Shown: positions 45,622-53,914 of the stretch, in pieces
Position numbering within the stretch: the first letter of the stretch is position 1
How the letters are laid out: each line of letters starts with the position of its first letter
From: Monoglobus pectinilyticus
GTDB taxonomy: Bacteria; Bacillota; Clostridia; Monoglobales; Monoglobaceae
Direction: 5' to 3'
Assembly: GCF_002874775.1 (NCBI RefSeq)
Contig: NZ_CP020991.1
Coordinates: 476,917 to 540,916 of the forward strand
Length of the DNA: 64,000 nt
The notes under the pieces: generated by a model
What the model saw: the letters and a program-made list of their open reading frames with translations, nothing else
What the model was told of the DNA's origin: nothing
The model's database searches: none
Position numbers and translations under genes: made by a program

Positions 45622-45707
45622 TAATGAGTGATTGGGTTGAATCGGTCACTCCGCTAAGTTAATACTTGTAGAAGTGCCGTCCTACCGCTAGGACGGTTAT
45701 TTTTTTT
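45622..45707 (+). ncRNA. antitoxin RNA 2, antisense to a type I toxin gene
   Basis: Predicted transcript of about 86 nt from the promoter just upstream to the terminator CCGTCCTA-CCGC-TAGGACGG with ATTTTTTTT (45677-45707). It covers the last third of the toxin reading frame and the 3' untranslated region, the usual arrangement of Fst/TxpA-type antitoxins. It is the best-supported antitoxin RNA in the window. Confidence 0.82.
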
Positions 45708-45761
45708 AAGGATAATTACAGTCAAAAGCATTATGTAAAATACTACAATCACTTCCGCCAT
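45654..45761 (-). CDS. 35-residue small hydrophobic protein, candidate type I toxin
   Basis: Reads MAEVIVVFYIMLLTVIILKK followed by a polar NNRPSGRTALLQVLT tail: one short membrane helix and basic residues, similar to the putative holin-like (TxpA/BsrG-type) toxins of Firmicutes. A GAGGGGAGTTG ribosome site precedes the ATG. The mRNA starts at its own promoter, and its ends can pair over 14 bases (45622-45635 with 45799-45812), which would delay translation. The antisense RNA overlaps the 3' end. It shares the CCGTCCT hairpin with module 1 at the same relative place. Confidence 0.8.
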   Translation of the reverse strand: MAEVIVVFYIMLLTVIILKKNNRPSGRTALLQVLT

Positions 45762-45821
45762 AATATCAACTCCCCTCTTTGGGAAGTCAGAATAACCGCC
45801 AATCACTCATTAACTTTTTTT

Positions 45822-45850
45822 ATTATATCAAATATATTTTATTCTGTAAA
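45822..45850 (-). promoter_or_regulatory. promoter of toxin mRNA 2
   Basis: On the reverse strand TTTACA (45845-45850), a 17-nt spacer and TATAAT (45822-45827). The start would be near 45815, giving a leader of about 54 nt. Confidence 0.82.
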
Positions 45851-45878
45851 TTTATACCATACGAAATAAAGACACTTC

Positions 45879-46550
45879 TTAGAACCACAACCACTTATCA
45901 TTGAATTGTTGCAGTATCTGAATTGTATCATATGGGCTTTTATTTATCATCGCTTCAATTTCTAATTCTCCACCAGGTTCTTTCTTTTCGATTGTTACAT
46001 AATTTCCATCTTTTTTTAATACAGGAGTTCCTTCTTTATATACTACAGAATAAGAATTTTCATTTTTCCTATAAATTGATAAATCTTCATTTAGATAATC
46101 AAGTGTAAATCCACAATTAACCAATAAATTAATATAACCATTTATGTGATTTTCATCATACGGATAGAAATATATATAATTATCACTTACTCCATTATTT
46201 TCTATAAAATCTTTATAGTCTATTCCTATATACGCACCATAATCAGGTAACCACGAACATTTATAAAAATCATAATAAACAATATTATTTGGCTCTTCAC
46301 CTGAATATTGACTTGAGGTATTTATTATAACATTGTTATTTCGGAAATTAACGTCAAATTTATTCGTAGCCTGTGCTATATCCCTTAACTTGAAATAACT
46401 GTAGCCGTCAATGTTGTAACCCTGTATCTGCTTTGGTTCGCCGTTAACATATATAGGATAAGGATTATCATATATATGATTTACGGCATATGCACCTACT
46501 AGACTACTTATAATTACACCAATCAATAATCCGCAAATAAATTTTTTCAT
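45879..46550 (-). CDS. membrane-anchored stalk-domain protein, probable prophage moron
   Basis: A protein of about 223 residues starting MKKFICGLLIGVIISSLVGA, a signal or anchor helix. Residues about 30-75 resemble half of a copper-amine-oxidase-N/stalk domain (YPIYVNGEPKQIQGYNIDG, YFKLRDIAQA) seen in Clostridial surface proteins. The remainder is unrecognised. The start is the ATG at 46550, since the upstream ATG at 46565 overlaps the GGGAGG site. Its own promoter and its place inside the tail module mark it as a moron, possibly changing the lysogen's surface. Confidence 0.75.
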   Translation of the reverse strand: MKKFICGLLIGVIISSLVGAYAVNHIYDNPYPIYVNGEPKQIQGYNIDGYSYFKLRDIAQATNKFDVNFRNNNVIINTSSQYSGEEPNNIVYYDFYKCSWLPDYGAYIGIDYKDFIENNGVSDNYIYFYPYDENHINGYINLLVNCGFTLDYLNEDLSIYRKNENSYSVVYKEGTPVLKKDGNYVTIEKKEPGGELEIEAMINKSPYDTIQILQQFNDKWLWF

Positions 46551-46580
46551 AAAAATACCTCCCATATAAATATTATAATT

Positions 46581-46609
46581 AATATATCATACGGGGAAAA
46601 TATTGTCAA
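46581..46609 (-). promoter_or_regulatory. promoter of the moron gene
   Basis: On the reverse strand TTGACA (46604-46609), a 17-nt spacer and TATATT (46581-46586), about 30 nt before the gene. An independent promoter inside a late operon allows expression in the lysogen. Confidence 0.8.
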
Positions 46610-46618
46610 TTATATTTA

Positions 46619-47623
46619 TTATAACGGGATATAGTTTTCAGGTGTAGGACAATCTTTTCCAAAAACACCAGCACGGGCAAAAATACAAATTTGACGTATC
46701 ATGTCATAAGTTAAGCCTAGCTCTCCGCTGTTGCCGCCTTTCAAAATACCATTGTCAATAAGATATTCGACAGTCCCTAAAGCATGAGATGGGAAATTTT
46801 TATCTAAATAATTATATACCATTCGGCTTTCTATTTCAGACAATAATTCCTCATTTTTCTGCATTTCGGCAAGAACAGCCTTCGCTCTGTCTTTAGCGTT
46901 GCTTATAGCTGTATATGGTGTTTTATATTTATCAGGCACGTTTCCGCTTGTATAATCCTGGTCTACCCAATACGCTATAGCCTCCGCTATACTGTCAGCT
47001 ATAACATTCCTTGTCTCTTCGTTATATAATAATCTAGCGTCATTTGCGTTATTTATTCGCCCTACGTGAGCCGTAACACCGCACATTATTTTTTCATTTT
47101 CGTTGATAGGCAAATATCTTGTAAGCGTTATAGGTATTTTATATTCGGGCATATCAGTATTTTTCACAACTGTATTAAGTATAGTATCAGCCAAACTATA
47201 GCTCCATGCGTTCCACGTATCATTATCAATACCCGGTGCATTTCTATTTTCATAATGACAGCTTATACCTCTTTCTGTACTGGTCTCTTTATTCCCGGAC
47301 GGTTCAGAGCCTATCCCCAAATAAATGTAGTAAGGTGTCTGCTCTCCTCCATCGTCCCATAATTTTTCGCTCTCATTCAGACGTATGCGCAAGCTCTCCC
47401 ACATATCTTCACTTTTCGTAGTTTCTTTTGTTTCTCGGCTTAAATGAGTTTCAAAAGATGAATATTTATGTGAGTTCATAAATGTGTAATTATCAAGTGT
47501 TTCAGAAACTCTTTTTGCCACAAACCAGTTCATGTCTTGTTCACGCACTCCATAAAATGAAGCTCCTGCATTATTACCGCTGTAATCTCTCCGAGGGTCA
47601 ATATACACTCTGCAAACACTCAT
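46619..47623 (-). CDS. catalytically dead amidase-like tail protein
   Basis: About 334 residues. The first 220 align by eye with Amidase_3 (VYIDPRRDYSGNNAGASFYG, REQDMNW), but the zinc His is Arg (DPRRD for DPGHN). The second His region reads YLGIGSEPSG instead of SIHCNA, and the catalytic Glu is absent (CGVTAHVGRIN for VETAFIDN). The C-terminal 60 residues (YNYLDKNFPSHALGTVEYL to FARAGVFG) match modules in the endolysin and LysM protein. The ATG at 47623, after a GGGGGG site, starts 1 nt past the LysM gene stop. It is probably structural, or binds wall without cutting. Confidence 0.75.
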   Translation of the reverse strand: MSVCRVYIDPRRDYSGNNAGASFYGVREQDMNWFVAKRVSETLDNYTFMNSHKYSSFETHLSRETKETTKSEDMWESLRIRLNESEKLWDDGGEQTPYYIYLGIGSEPSGNKETSTERGISCHYENRNAPGIDNDTWNAWSYSLADTILNTVVKNTDMPEYKIPITLTRYLPINENEKIMCGVTAHVGRINNANDARLLYNEETRNVIADSIAEAIAYWVDQDYTSGNVPDKYKTPYTAISNAKDRAKAVLAEMQKNEELLSEIESRMVYNYLDKNFPSHALGTVEYLIDNGILKGGNSGELGLTYDMIRQICIFARAGVFGKDCPTPENYIPL

Positions 47624-47624
47624 T

Positions 47625-48686
47625 TTAATCCCCCCAACCCTTTTCATCTTCCGGGGTAGGGCAATCGTTACCGAAAGCGCCTGAACGGGCAAGAGCCGCT
47701 AAAATTCTTAGCATATCATAGGTTAATCCAAGTTCTCCGCTATCGTCACCTTTAAGCCACCCTTTAAACATCAAAAAGCGAACTATAGGTCTAAACTCCT
47801 GCGGCATATTTTTATCAACATAGTTATATATCATATAACTACTCATGGCGTTTAACCTGTTCTGATGTCCCATAACAGTCTGCATAATGCTTTCATACTG
47901 CGTCACTGTCAATCCCTCCTCAGTTATCTTATTTACATCTTCTGCTTGCAACTTATTGCTTTCAATATTATTGTTAGCGTTATATTCATCTATATTTCCG
48001 AAACTATCATCAGTAAGCCGTATAGACATACCGGGAAATATTTGAGGTGGCAATACTTCCCTCTTTGCACATTCAGCATCTATGTTTTCTTTATTTATTG
48101 CGTATAAATAATCAATCAGATTTTGGTCTGCCCGCCCAAATTCTCTCATGGCTATAGTAGCTAAAGTGTCACCGTCTTTTACATCTACAACCCTGTTTAT
48201 TCGCTTATCTGTACCCCGGACTACCGTATAATGTAATCCGTCATCATCTTGTACAACGGTCGCCGTTGAATACTGCCGATACTTTTTAAAATTTAACTCT
48301 ACTTTTATGTCCTGCCCGTTTTCCGCCTCTTCTGTTACTGTATAATCTTCGAGAGTTACAGTTTCATTTGTGTAATATGTATCTTCACCGCTAGGCATTT
48401 CTCTGTATATATCAAGCTGGAACGGCAGAAGTTCACTTTTTAGATAAGAGAACAATTCTAAATAGTGTAAAGGTGGCAAAAAACCGTCCTCATAGCTTGC
48501 ATATGGACGGTCTGTGCAAGGCAATTCAATTTCAAACGAGAACTCTTTCAATCCCTCTTTTTTAATTATGTTTATTTCTCCGTCATCTGCTAATTCATAT
48601 GTTTCATTTTTGTTAATAATCTTTGTTGTATAGGTTGATGGGGGGACTGGTAATTTAGTCCCCGCAATAAAAAAAGAGTAAGCCAT
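47625..48686 (-). CDS. xkdP: XkdP-like LysM tail protein with shared C-terminal module
   Basis: A protein of about 353 residues starting MAYSFFIAGTKLPVPPS. It has an N-terminal XkdP-like baseplate part, a LysM domain (about 175-235, VVDVKDGDTLATIAMREFG to FPGMSIRLTD) that links tail and wall, and a C-terminal module (YNYVDKNMPQEFRPIVRFLM to LARSGAFGNDC) shared with two other prophage proteins. The ATG is the one inside the TAATG overlap with the tape measure stop. Confidence 0.85.
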   Translation of the reverse strand: MAYSFFIAGTKLPVPPSTYTTKIINKNETYELADDGEINIIKKEGLKEFSFEIELPCTDRPYASYEDGFLPPLHYLELFSYLKSELLPFQLDIYREMPSGEDTYYTNETVTLEDYTVTEEAENGQDIKVELNFKKYRQYSTATVVQDDDGLHYTVVRGTDKRINRVVDVKDGDTLATIAMREFGRADQNLIDYLYAINKENIDAECAKREVLPPQIFPGMSIRLTDDSFGNIDEYNANNNIESNKLQAEDVNKITEEGLTVTQYESIMQTVMGHQNRLNAMSSYMIYNYVDKNMPQEFRPIVRFLMFKGWLKGDDSGELGLTYDMLRILAALARSGAFGNDCPTPEDEKGWGD

Positions 48687-51253
48687 TACGCTAACACTCC
48701 CTTCCAAACGACTTGCGCATTTTCTTCCATACCCCTTGACAATTTCTTAATCAACGTGTCTGTATTTTCTCCATTCTGCATAACAATATCATTATCCTGT
48801 TTAATGTTAACCGGAACTTTGATAATTGTATTATTAGTAGTTTTACTCGCTATTGTCTCACGCATTGCGCTAAAATCTTTTTTTCCTGAATAATTGCTTG
48901 ATAAATTAGTCTTGAGGTCAGGTATTGAGTTAGCCGTAACCACTGCACCCATATTAAGTGATGTGTTTTTGATAGCGTTTATCTGGTCTGCAAGTCCAAG
49001 ATTAAAGCCCTCAAATGTAAAGTTACCAAGTTCACGCATTACCTTTGACGGCGAATTTATATTAAAGAATTGTTTTATAGCCCCAACCGCTTTTTCTCCC
49101 AACTCCTTAATCTTACTTGTAACACCGTTTATTTTATCCGCAATACCTGTTATAAGACCGTCTATCATTTCATGTCCCTTTTGTAAAAATTTATCCTTCA
49201 AGCCGCCAAGATAATTAAGTATTTCCGTAAACTTGTCTTTAACATTGTTGTATATTTCAACAACCTTATTTCTTACAACTGAGAATATGTTGTTCCAGAT
49301 ATTAGAAACAGTGTTGAATATACTGCTTAACACGCCCGAAATTGCATTATATATACTGTTCCATATGCTCGACACTGCACCCCATATTGAGGACAACACA
49401 CCTGAAACAGCAGTATATATAATATTCCATATACTTGTTATAATGTTCCATATAGAGATTAGTACACCCGAAACGGCGTTATATATTACGTTCCACACAT
49501 TACTTATTACGTGGAATATACCCTGCATTATGGTTGAAATTATTGTCCATATCACAGTGAATATCGTGCTTATTAAATTCCATATAGCCATAACTATCGG
49601 AGAAATAGTGTTCCATATTGCTCCCCAAAATGTAGAAACAACAGTATACATACTGTTCCAAATACTGACAAAGAAATTTTTTATCGTTGTAAATATCGAA
49701 ACTATGCTATTCCACAAACCTGTTGCACCGGAAACAATCTTATCCCAAATTCCTTTGAAGAAATCTGTAACATTGCCCCAAGCACTTTTAACACCTTCCC
49801 AACAAGCACTCGCCGCATCTTTTATTTCGTTCCAATGTTCGACGACTAAAACTATCCCAGCCACTAATAAGGCTATAACCGCTATAATAGCCAAAACAAT
49901 CCAAATGACCGGATTGGCATATGAAGCAATATTAAAAGCCCACATAGCTACAGTCATTGCACCAATAGCAACAGAAAGCCCAATAAAAGCCGCCTTAACT
50001 ATATCTTGATGGTCTAATACCCACGTTATGACGTTCATAATTACATCACTGACTGTCGCCATTGCTTCGGCTATTTTACCTATGTATTCTTCCAGCCTTC
50101 CATTATTTGCAAGTTCGTTTATTTTTTCAAGAACTGGCTGAAATGCTTGCATAGCTCTATTTTTAAAATTTGTCCACAACTGGCTAAATGTTAATGGCAT
50201 ACTAGCAAATTTAGCGTTTGTTTCATCAGCACACTCTAATAGTGCATTTTTTACCGTTTCAGCTGTTATTTGTCCTTCTGCTGCCATATCTCTGATTCGT
50301 CCTATTGGCACACCCATATAATTCGCTATACTTTGAATCAATGTGGGCGCTTGCTCAAATATACTGCGTAGTTCATCGCCCCTAAGAACTCCAGATGATA
50401 GTGCCTGTGTTAACTGCAATGTTGCATTTTTTGTTTCCTCCGCACTCGCACCGGATATAACGAATTGTTTATTCACTTGTTCAGCAAAATCAACGATTTG
50501 TGCAGTGTTTTCAAACGCATCTTTTGCATTTAAGCCAAGTTTAGACACCAGGTCAGCCGTATCTTGATATGAACCTCTGGACTTTTGGGCAGAATCAAAA
50601 ATTCTATCTTGTAATTCTTTAGTGCTTTGAAGTCCATCATTCATTAAATCAAGCCGAGCCTTTGTTTGAGACATGGTATCAGATAATCCGATGATTTGTT
50701 TTACTCCCATAACAGAGCCTACAGCCGCCGCTACTTTTCCTAGCACACCAACCAAACTATTACCGGAAGAGGAACTTTCTTTCATTGATGTTGCAAGCTG
50801 TTTAAATTTTGATACACCTGTAGTAGTTGCGCTTACAATTTTACTTTTTACGTTTGTTAGGCTTGTCACAAGACCTCTTAATCCTTGAGTAGATTGCGTT
50901 GTGGCTGTAGAAAATCTTTTAGTTGAGTTTACAGCTGAATTCATTGAGCTTGAAACTCTGGATATATTAGCTGATGATTGACCAATAGTCTTAACAGCAT
51001 TTCCGGCAGATGTTGACGCTGTATTCAACTTTTTAGCGCCCTTTTCTGCTCCGCTCAATACTGTTTTTACGTTTGATAGTTCAGAACGTGCAGCTGCAAT
51101 TGACTTTGTATCTACAAGATTTCCAGGTATATTCTGCATTCTCTCGAAACTGGAAATTAAGATATTCATTGCATTATACATTGATTTAATAGGTGCGGTA
51201 ACTTTATCCTGTATTTCTATTGCTGTTTTCAGTGATTCCCCTATAATAACCAC
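48686..51253 (-). CDS. tail tape measure protein
   Basis: An 855-residue tape measure, which sets tail length and helps inject DNA. Residues about 165-360 carry the tape-measure N-terminal domain (ALSSGVLRGDELRSIFEQAP, YMGVPIGRIRDMAAEGQIT). Two hydrophobic helices follow (410-475). About 490-660 has degenerate repeats of about 11 residues with a Trp or Phe at each turn (IWNIIYTAVSGVLSSIW). Start assignment is uncertain: the GTG at 51253 has a poorly spaced AGGGGG site. It overlaps the end of the frameshift product's region by a short gap. Confidence 0.92.
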   Translation of the reverse strand: MVIIGESLKTAIEIQDKVTAPIKSMYNAMNILISSFERMQNIPGNLVDTKSIAAARSELSNVKTVLSGAEKGAKKLNTASTSAGNAVKTIGQSSANISRVSSSMNSAVNSTKRFSTATTQSTQGLRGLVTSLTNVKSKIVSATTTGVSKFKQLATSMKESSSSGNSLVGVLGKVAAAVGSVMGVKQIIGLSDTMSQTKARLDLMNDGLQSTKELQDRIFDSAQKSRGSYQDTADLVSKLGLNAKDAFENTAQIVDFAEQVNKQFVISGASAEETKNATLQLTQALSSGVLRGDELRSIFEQAPTLIQSIANYMGVPIGRIRDMAAEGQITAETVKNALLECADETNAKFASMPLTFSQLWTNFKNRAMQAFQPVLEKINELANNGRLEEYIGKIAEAMATVSDVIMNVITWVLDHQDIVKAAFIGLSVAIGAMTVAMWAFNIASYANPVIWIVLAIIAVIALLVAGIVLVVEHWNEIKDAASACWEGVKSAWGNVTDFFKGIWDKIVSGATGLWNSIVSIFTTIKNFFVSIWNSMYTVVSTFWGAIWNTISPIVMAIWNLISTIFTVIWTIISTIMQGIFHVISNVWNVIYNAVSGVLISIWNIITSIWNIIYTAVSGVLSSIWGAVSSIWNSIYNAISGVLSSIFNTVSNIWNNIFSVVRNKVVEIYNNVKDKFTEILNYLGGLKDKFLQKGHEMIDGLITGIADKINGVTSKIKELGEKAVGAIKQFFNINSPSKVMRELGNFTFEGFNLGLADQINAIKNTSLNMGAVVTANSIPDLKTNLSSNYSGKKDFSAMRETIASKTTNNTIIKVPVNIKQDNDIVMQNGENTDTLIKKLSRGMEENAQVVWKGVLA

Positions 51254-51256
51254 CCC

Positions 51257-51852
51257 CTATTTCTTTTTACTGTTCTTTTTATTAATCTTTTTTATCTCCT
51301 CCTGATTTATCTCAATACACGCCGCAATGAAAGCCTGTTCTTTTCGGGACAAATTTAAATATTCTCTAGGTAAAAGGTGGAGTTCATGCAGACAGTAATA
51401 AGCATAGTTACTGTCTGCGTCTCCACCTTTTATTAGTTTTTTGCTTCTTTTACCTCATCTTCAAATATTTCATTAAAATCGTTTACATCTAATAATTTGT
51501 TAGAAAGGGCTGTGTACTCTCCGCTTGTTAACATATTCCCTAAAACATCTTCTGCACAAGAAACACCATAAGCGTCCTGTATGTCAATCTCGTTCAAATC
51601 CGGCTTAACAACACATTTTGCCATCATCTTCTTCGTGTATAATGCAGCATCTAAATCAAGACTTGACACCCCTCTTCTGCCGGAAGCTTTTTTTATCATA
51701 CACTCGGTTTGCAGCAATTCGCTTTCTTTTGCCGAAAGTGCTCTAAGTTCCCATTCTAAAGGATTGCCGTCATCATCAACGAATCTGTTGCTTACCACAA
51801 ATTTTATATTTTCAATTTTCTTAGGATTCAAAAACCCTTTTAATGTTCCCAT
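51257..51852 (-). CDS. GT tail assembly chaperone made by -1 frameshift
   Basis: If ribosomes slip back one base on AAAAAAC at 51436-51442, the upstream protein continues past its stop as KKLIKGGDADSNYAYYCL and ends EINQEEIKKINKKNSKKK, about 198 residues in all. In tailed phages the short G and long GT forms chaperone tape measure and tube proteins. The extension has no start codon or ribosome site of its own, lies between the G gene and the tape measure, and is lysine-rich, all as expected. Confidence 0.8.
51372..51442 (-). promoter_or_regulatory. -1 programmed ribosomal frameshift signal
   Basis: The slippery heptamer A AAA AAC (51436-51442), in frame directly before the TAA stop, is followed after 4 nt by a two-part stem. 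The outer 11-bp helix is AAAAGGTGGAG (51421-51431) with CTCCACCTTTT (51372-51382). The inner 11-bp helix is GCAGACAGTAA with TTACTGTCTGC (51388-51418). Both helices are perfect. Confidence 0.88.
51433..51852 (-). CDS. xkdN: G tail assembly chaperone (XkdN-like)
   Basis: A 139-residue protein starting MGTLKGFLNPKKIENIKFVV, with RFVDDDGNPLEWELRALSAK and QDAYGVSCAEDVLGNMLTSG, matching XkdN-like proteins between the tube and tape measure genes of PBSX-type phages. It is the short product when no frameshift occurs. It lies 19 nt after the tube gene. Confidence 0.88.
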   Translation of the reverse strand: MGTLKGFLNPKKIENIKFVVSNRFVDDDGNPLEWELRALSAKESELLQTECMIKKASGRRGVSSLDLDAALYTKKMMAKCVVKPDLNEIDIQDAYGVSCAEDVLGNMLTSGEYTALSNKLLDVNDFNEIFEDEVKEAKN

Positions 51853-51871
51853 ATTTTATACCTCCTATATA

Positions 51872-52381
51872 TTAATCGTTTATTATAAATCCCGGTAAGT
51901 GAGTGAAATTATGGACAATTTCAAAGTCCTCAAATGTGAAGTCCATATCTTCATCAAGATACCCACCGTCAGCGTCAAATTTTGCTAAAATACCGCCGTC
52001 TATATTACAGTCTTTAAGTATTACTATTTGATACCCAGCGTCTGATGTTGGGTCACAATTTTCAATTGCTATGTCAAAATAAATATCTTTTCCAGTATCC
52101 TTATACTCAGCCATCATTTCCCTAAAAATTGACGCGTTATAATGAAATGTTGCTGACCCTGTTCCCTTCCAACCTGTAGATTTATTCCCCTTACCTGTTT
52201 TACCGAGTATTGGAATTTCTTCTTTTGTTTTTTCAAAATTGGCTTCAAGATTAATCGCCTGCATAAAGTTATAACGCTTAGTGCCATTAGTTATTGTACA
52301 CTTTCCTAAATTAGCTTGCAGACTGTCCTTAGCTTTCATCACTACATTGTTTGCTATATTGTAGTCTTTTTCATAATCCAT
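51872..52381 (-). CDS. xkdM: tail tube protein (XkdM-like)
   Basis: A 169-residue tail tube protein with NLEANFEKTKEEIPILGKTG and GWKGTGSATFHYNASIFREM, core features of the XkdM family. It stacks in hexameric rings to form the tube inside the contractile sheath. A strong GGAGGG site precedes the ATG. It follows the sheath gene by 13 nt. Confidence 0.93.
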   Translation of the reverse strand: MDYEKDYNIANNVVMKAKDSLQANLGKCTITNGTKRYNFMQAINLEANFEKTKEEIPILGKTGKGNKSTGWKGTGSATFHYNASIFREMMAEYKDTGKDIYFDIAIENCDPTSDAGYQIVILKDCNIDGGILAKFDADGGYLDEDMDFTFEDFEIVHNFTHLPGFIIND

Positions 52382-52394
52382 TTATTTTCCCTCC

Positions 52395-53729
52395 TTACGA
52401 AACGTAAACAGTCATATATAGCTGTCTCATGGCTTCAATTGTTGTAATTGTATCAGTAACAATTACAGACCCTTTTTTATCTCCTGCCTCAACTGTAATA
52501 TCAGAAGATGTAAAGTTTTCTATTGCTCTTAAATCCCTCAAACCCTCGTGTATTTTTACAATGTCATTTTTTAGTGAGGCTCTGCCCATATTGTCATTTG
52601 GCGATATTCCTAAATATCTTGTGTTGAAAAGAACAGCTATGTCATTAGATATTTGGTCTGTTACCCGTATAGTTTGATTACGTTTGAAATCTTCCGATTT
52701 ACCATCGGTTACAGTTACAAGACTGTTAATATCATCAAGCACACGTATCTCGCTTCCAACTCTATGAAACGCCAAAAATCCCGACTGAATAAAGTTGGAT
52801 AGCTCTGTCTGTGTATAATTTGTGCCAACGGTATATTCCCCATCATATTCAACATTTGTTAGAGACCCATTTACACGGCATGCTGCTTCTGCTCCACCTG
52901 TCCAATAAACTAATTCATATGCAGCTTCCGAGCCATCAGTGACCTTGTTAGGCACTCTGATACAGCCCTCATAATCTGCTGGAATTTCGTTTTCGGGGTC
53001 ATGTATAACAACCTGGAATTTAATACCGTTTTCATCTCTTAACCGCTTCACATAGTTGACAAACAATTTTTTATCTGTTGTCTGTGTCAATGTGCAAATA
53101 AGAATATTAAACGAATAAGATTCTAACGAATCCAAAGCATTTTGTATTGTAGTTCCTGATGAGGTCCCTTTAGTGCCGCCGGATAAAGAACTCCCGGCTG
53201 TTACAGTTGGAACAACATTCTTTTTAAAATTAACATAATCATTATCAACAAGTCCGTTGTTTTCTGTGCTTGCTGATGTAATTTTTTCTATTTCTTGAAC
53301 ATCAACAACCGTACTGTTAAAAATTGTTGAAACAATAAAACGGTTTTCATCATCTACCGATTCTTCAATTTTTATTTTATATTGGTTCCCAGCTTCACCC
53401 GGATATTTAGCGGTTGCATATGTGTTTGTTGCTTTCTTACCGCCTTCGCAAATATTATAAAAATACACAGTGTTCGCCCTGCAAAATATCTCTCGTATAT
53501 TTTTCATATTCTCTGAGGTGTACTCATAGCCAAAAAATTTTACAGAATTTTTTTGAAAGTCCGCAGCTGTTACCTCAAAAACTCCATCAGGAGAATAATC
53601 AAGCTCCATTGGTACAGCTACATAACCCCTATCAGACAAAGCAGCTGTCGCATTGCCAGTTGATATTACGTTGATATACGACCCCGGCAAGACTTTGTTC
53701 ATTGTTGTGAAAGTGCCTCCACCTAGCAT
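52395..53729 (-). CDS. xkdK: contractile tail sheath protein (XkdK-like)
   Basis: A 444-residue sheath protein. It begins MLGGGTFTTMNKVLPGSYIN with the conserved 'PG.Y.N' start, has TNVEYDGEYTVGTNYTQTEL in the middle, and ends with a DSITTIEAM-like VTDTITTIEAMRQLYMTVYV. Its presence shows a contractile, myovirus-like tail. The ATG overlaps the stop of the 61-residue gene as TAATG. Confidence 0.95.
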   Translation of the reverse strand: MLGGGTFTTMNKVLPGSYINVISTGNATAALSDRGYVAVPMELDYSPDGVFEVTAADFQKNSVKFFGYEYTSENMKNIREIFCRANTVYFYNICEGGKKATNTYATAKYPGEAGNQYKIKIEESVDDENRFIVSTIFNSTVVDVQEIEKITSASTENNGLVDNDYVNFKKNVVPTVTAGSSLSGGTKGTSSGTTIQNALDSLESYSFNILICTLTQTTDKKLFVNYVKRLRDENGIKFQVVIHDPENEIPADYEGCIRVPNKVTDGSEAAYELVYWTGGAEAACRVNGSLTNVEYDGEYTVGTNYTQTELSNFIQSGFLAFHRVGSEIRVLDDINSLVTVTDGKSEDFKRNQTIRVTDQISNDIAVLFNTRYLGISPNDNMGRASLKNDIVKIHEGLRDLRAIENFTSSDITVEAGDKKGSVIVTDTITTIEAMRQLYMTVYVS

Positions 53730-53914
53730 TATTTTTTACCTCCGTTCATATATTTTTTTATTTCATTTTCAACCTCCGAAATTGTATAGTATTTCTTCTC
53801 ATCTAATAAGACATTAAGCAAATCACGCCTATTTTTGTATTTTGCAGACTGCAAAATAGTGGATTTATTATATCTGTCTTTTACTTCCGTTTCCTCCGGC
53901 TTTTTAATCGCCAT
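53729..53914 (-). CDS. small protein before the tail sheath gene
   Basis: A 61-residue basic and acidic protein beginning MAIKKPEETEVKDRYNKSTI and ending EIKKYMNGGKK. The middle (RRDLLNVLLDEKKYYTISEV) is helical. It is commonly placed just before sheath genes of PBSX-like phages; the role is unknown. The chosen ATG at 53914 follows GGAGGT by 7 nt and lies inside the end of the upstream gene. Confidence 0.75.
   Translation of the reverse strand: MAIKKPEETEVKDRYNKSTILQSAKYKNRRDLLNVLLDEKKYYTISEVENEIKKYMNGGKK

Noticed and set aside
49233-50009. Long forward-strand open frame of 258 codons
   Set aside because: It is the antisense shadow of the repetitive tape measure gene, with repeated Ile/Thr/His content and no ribosome site.
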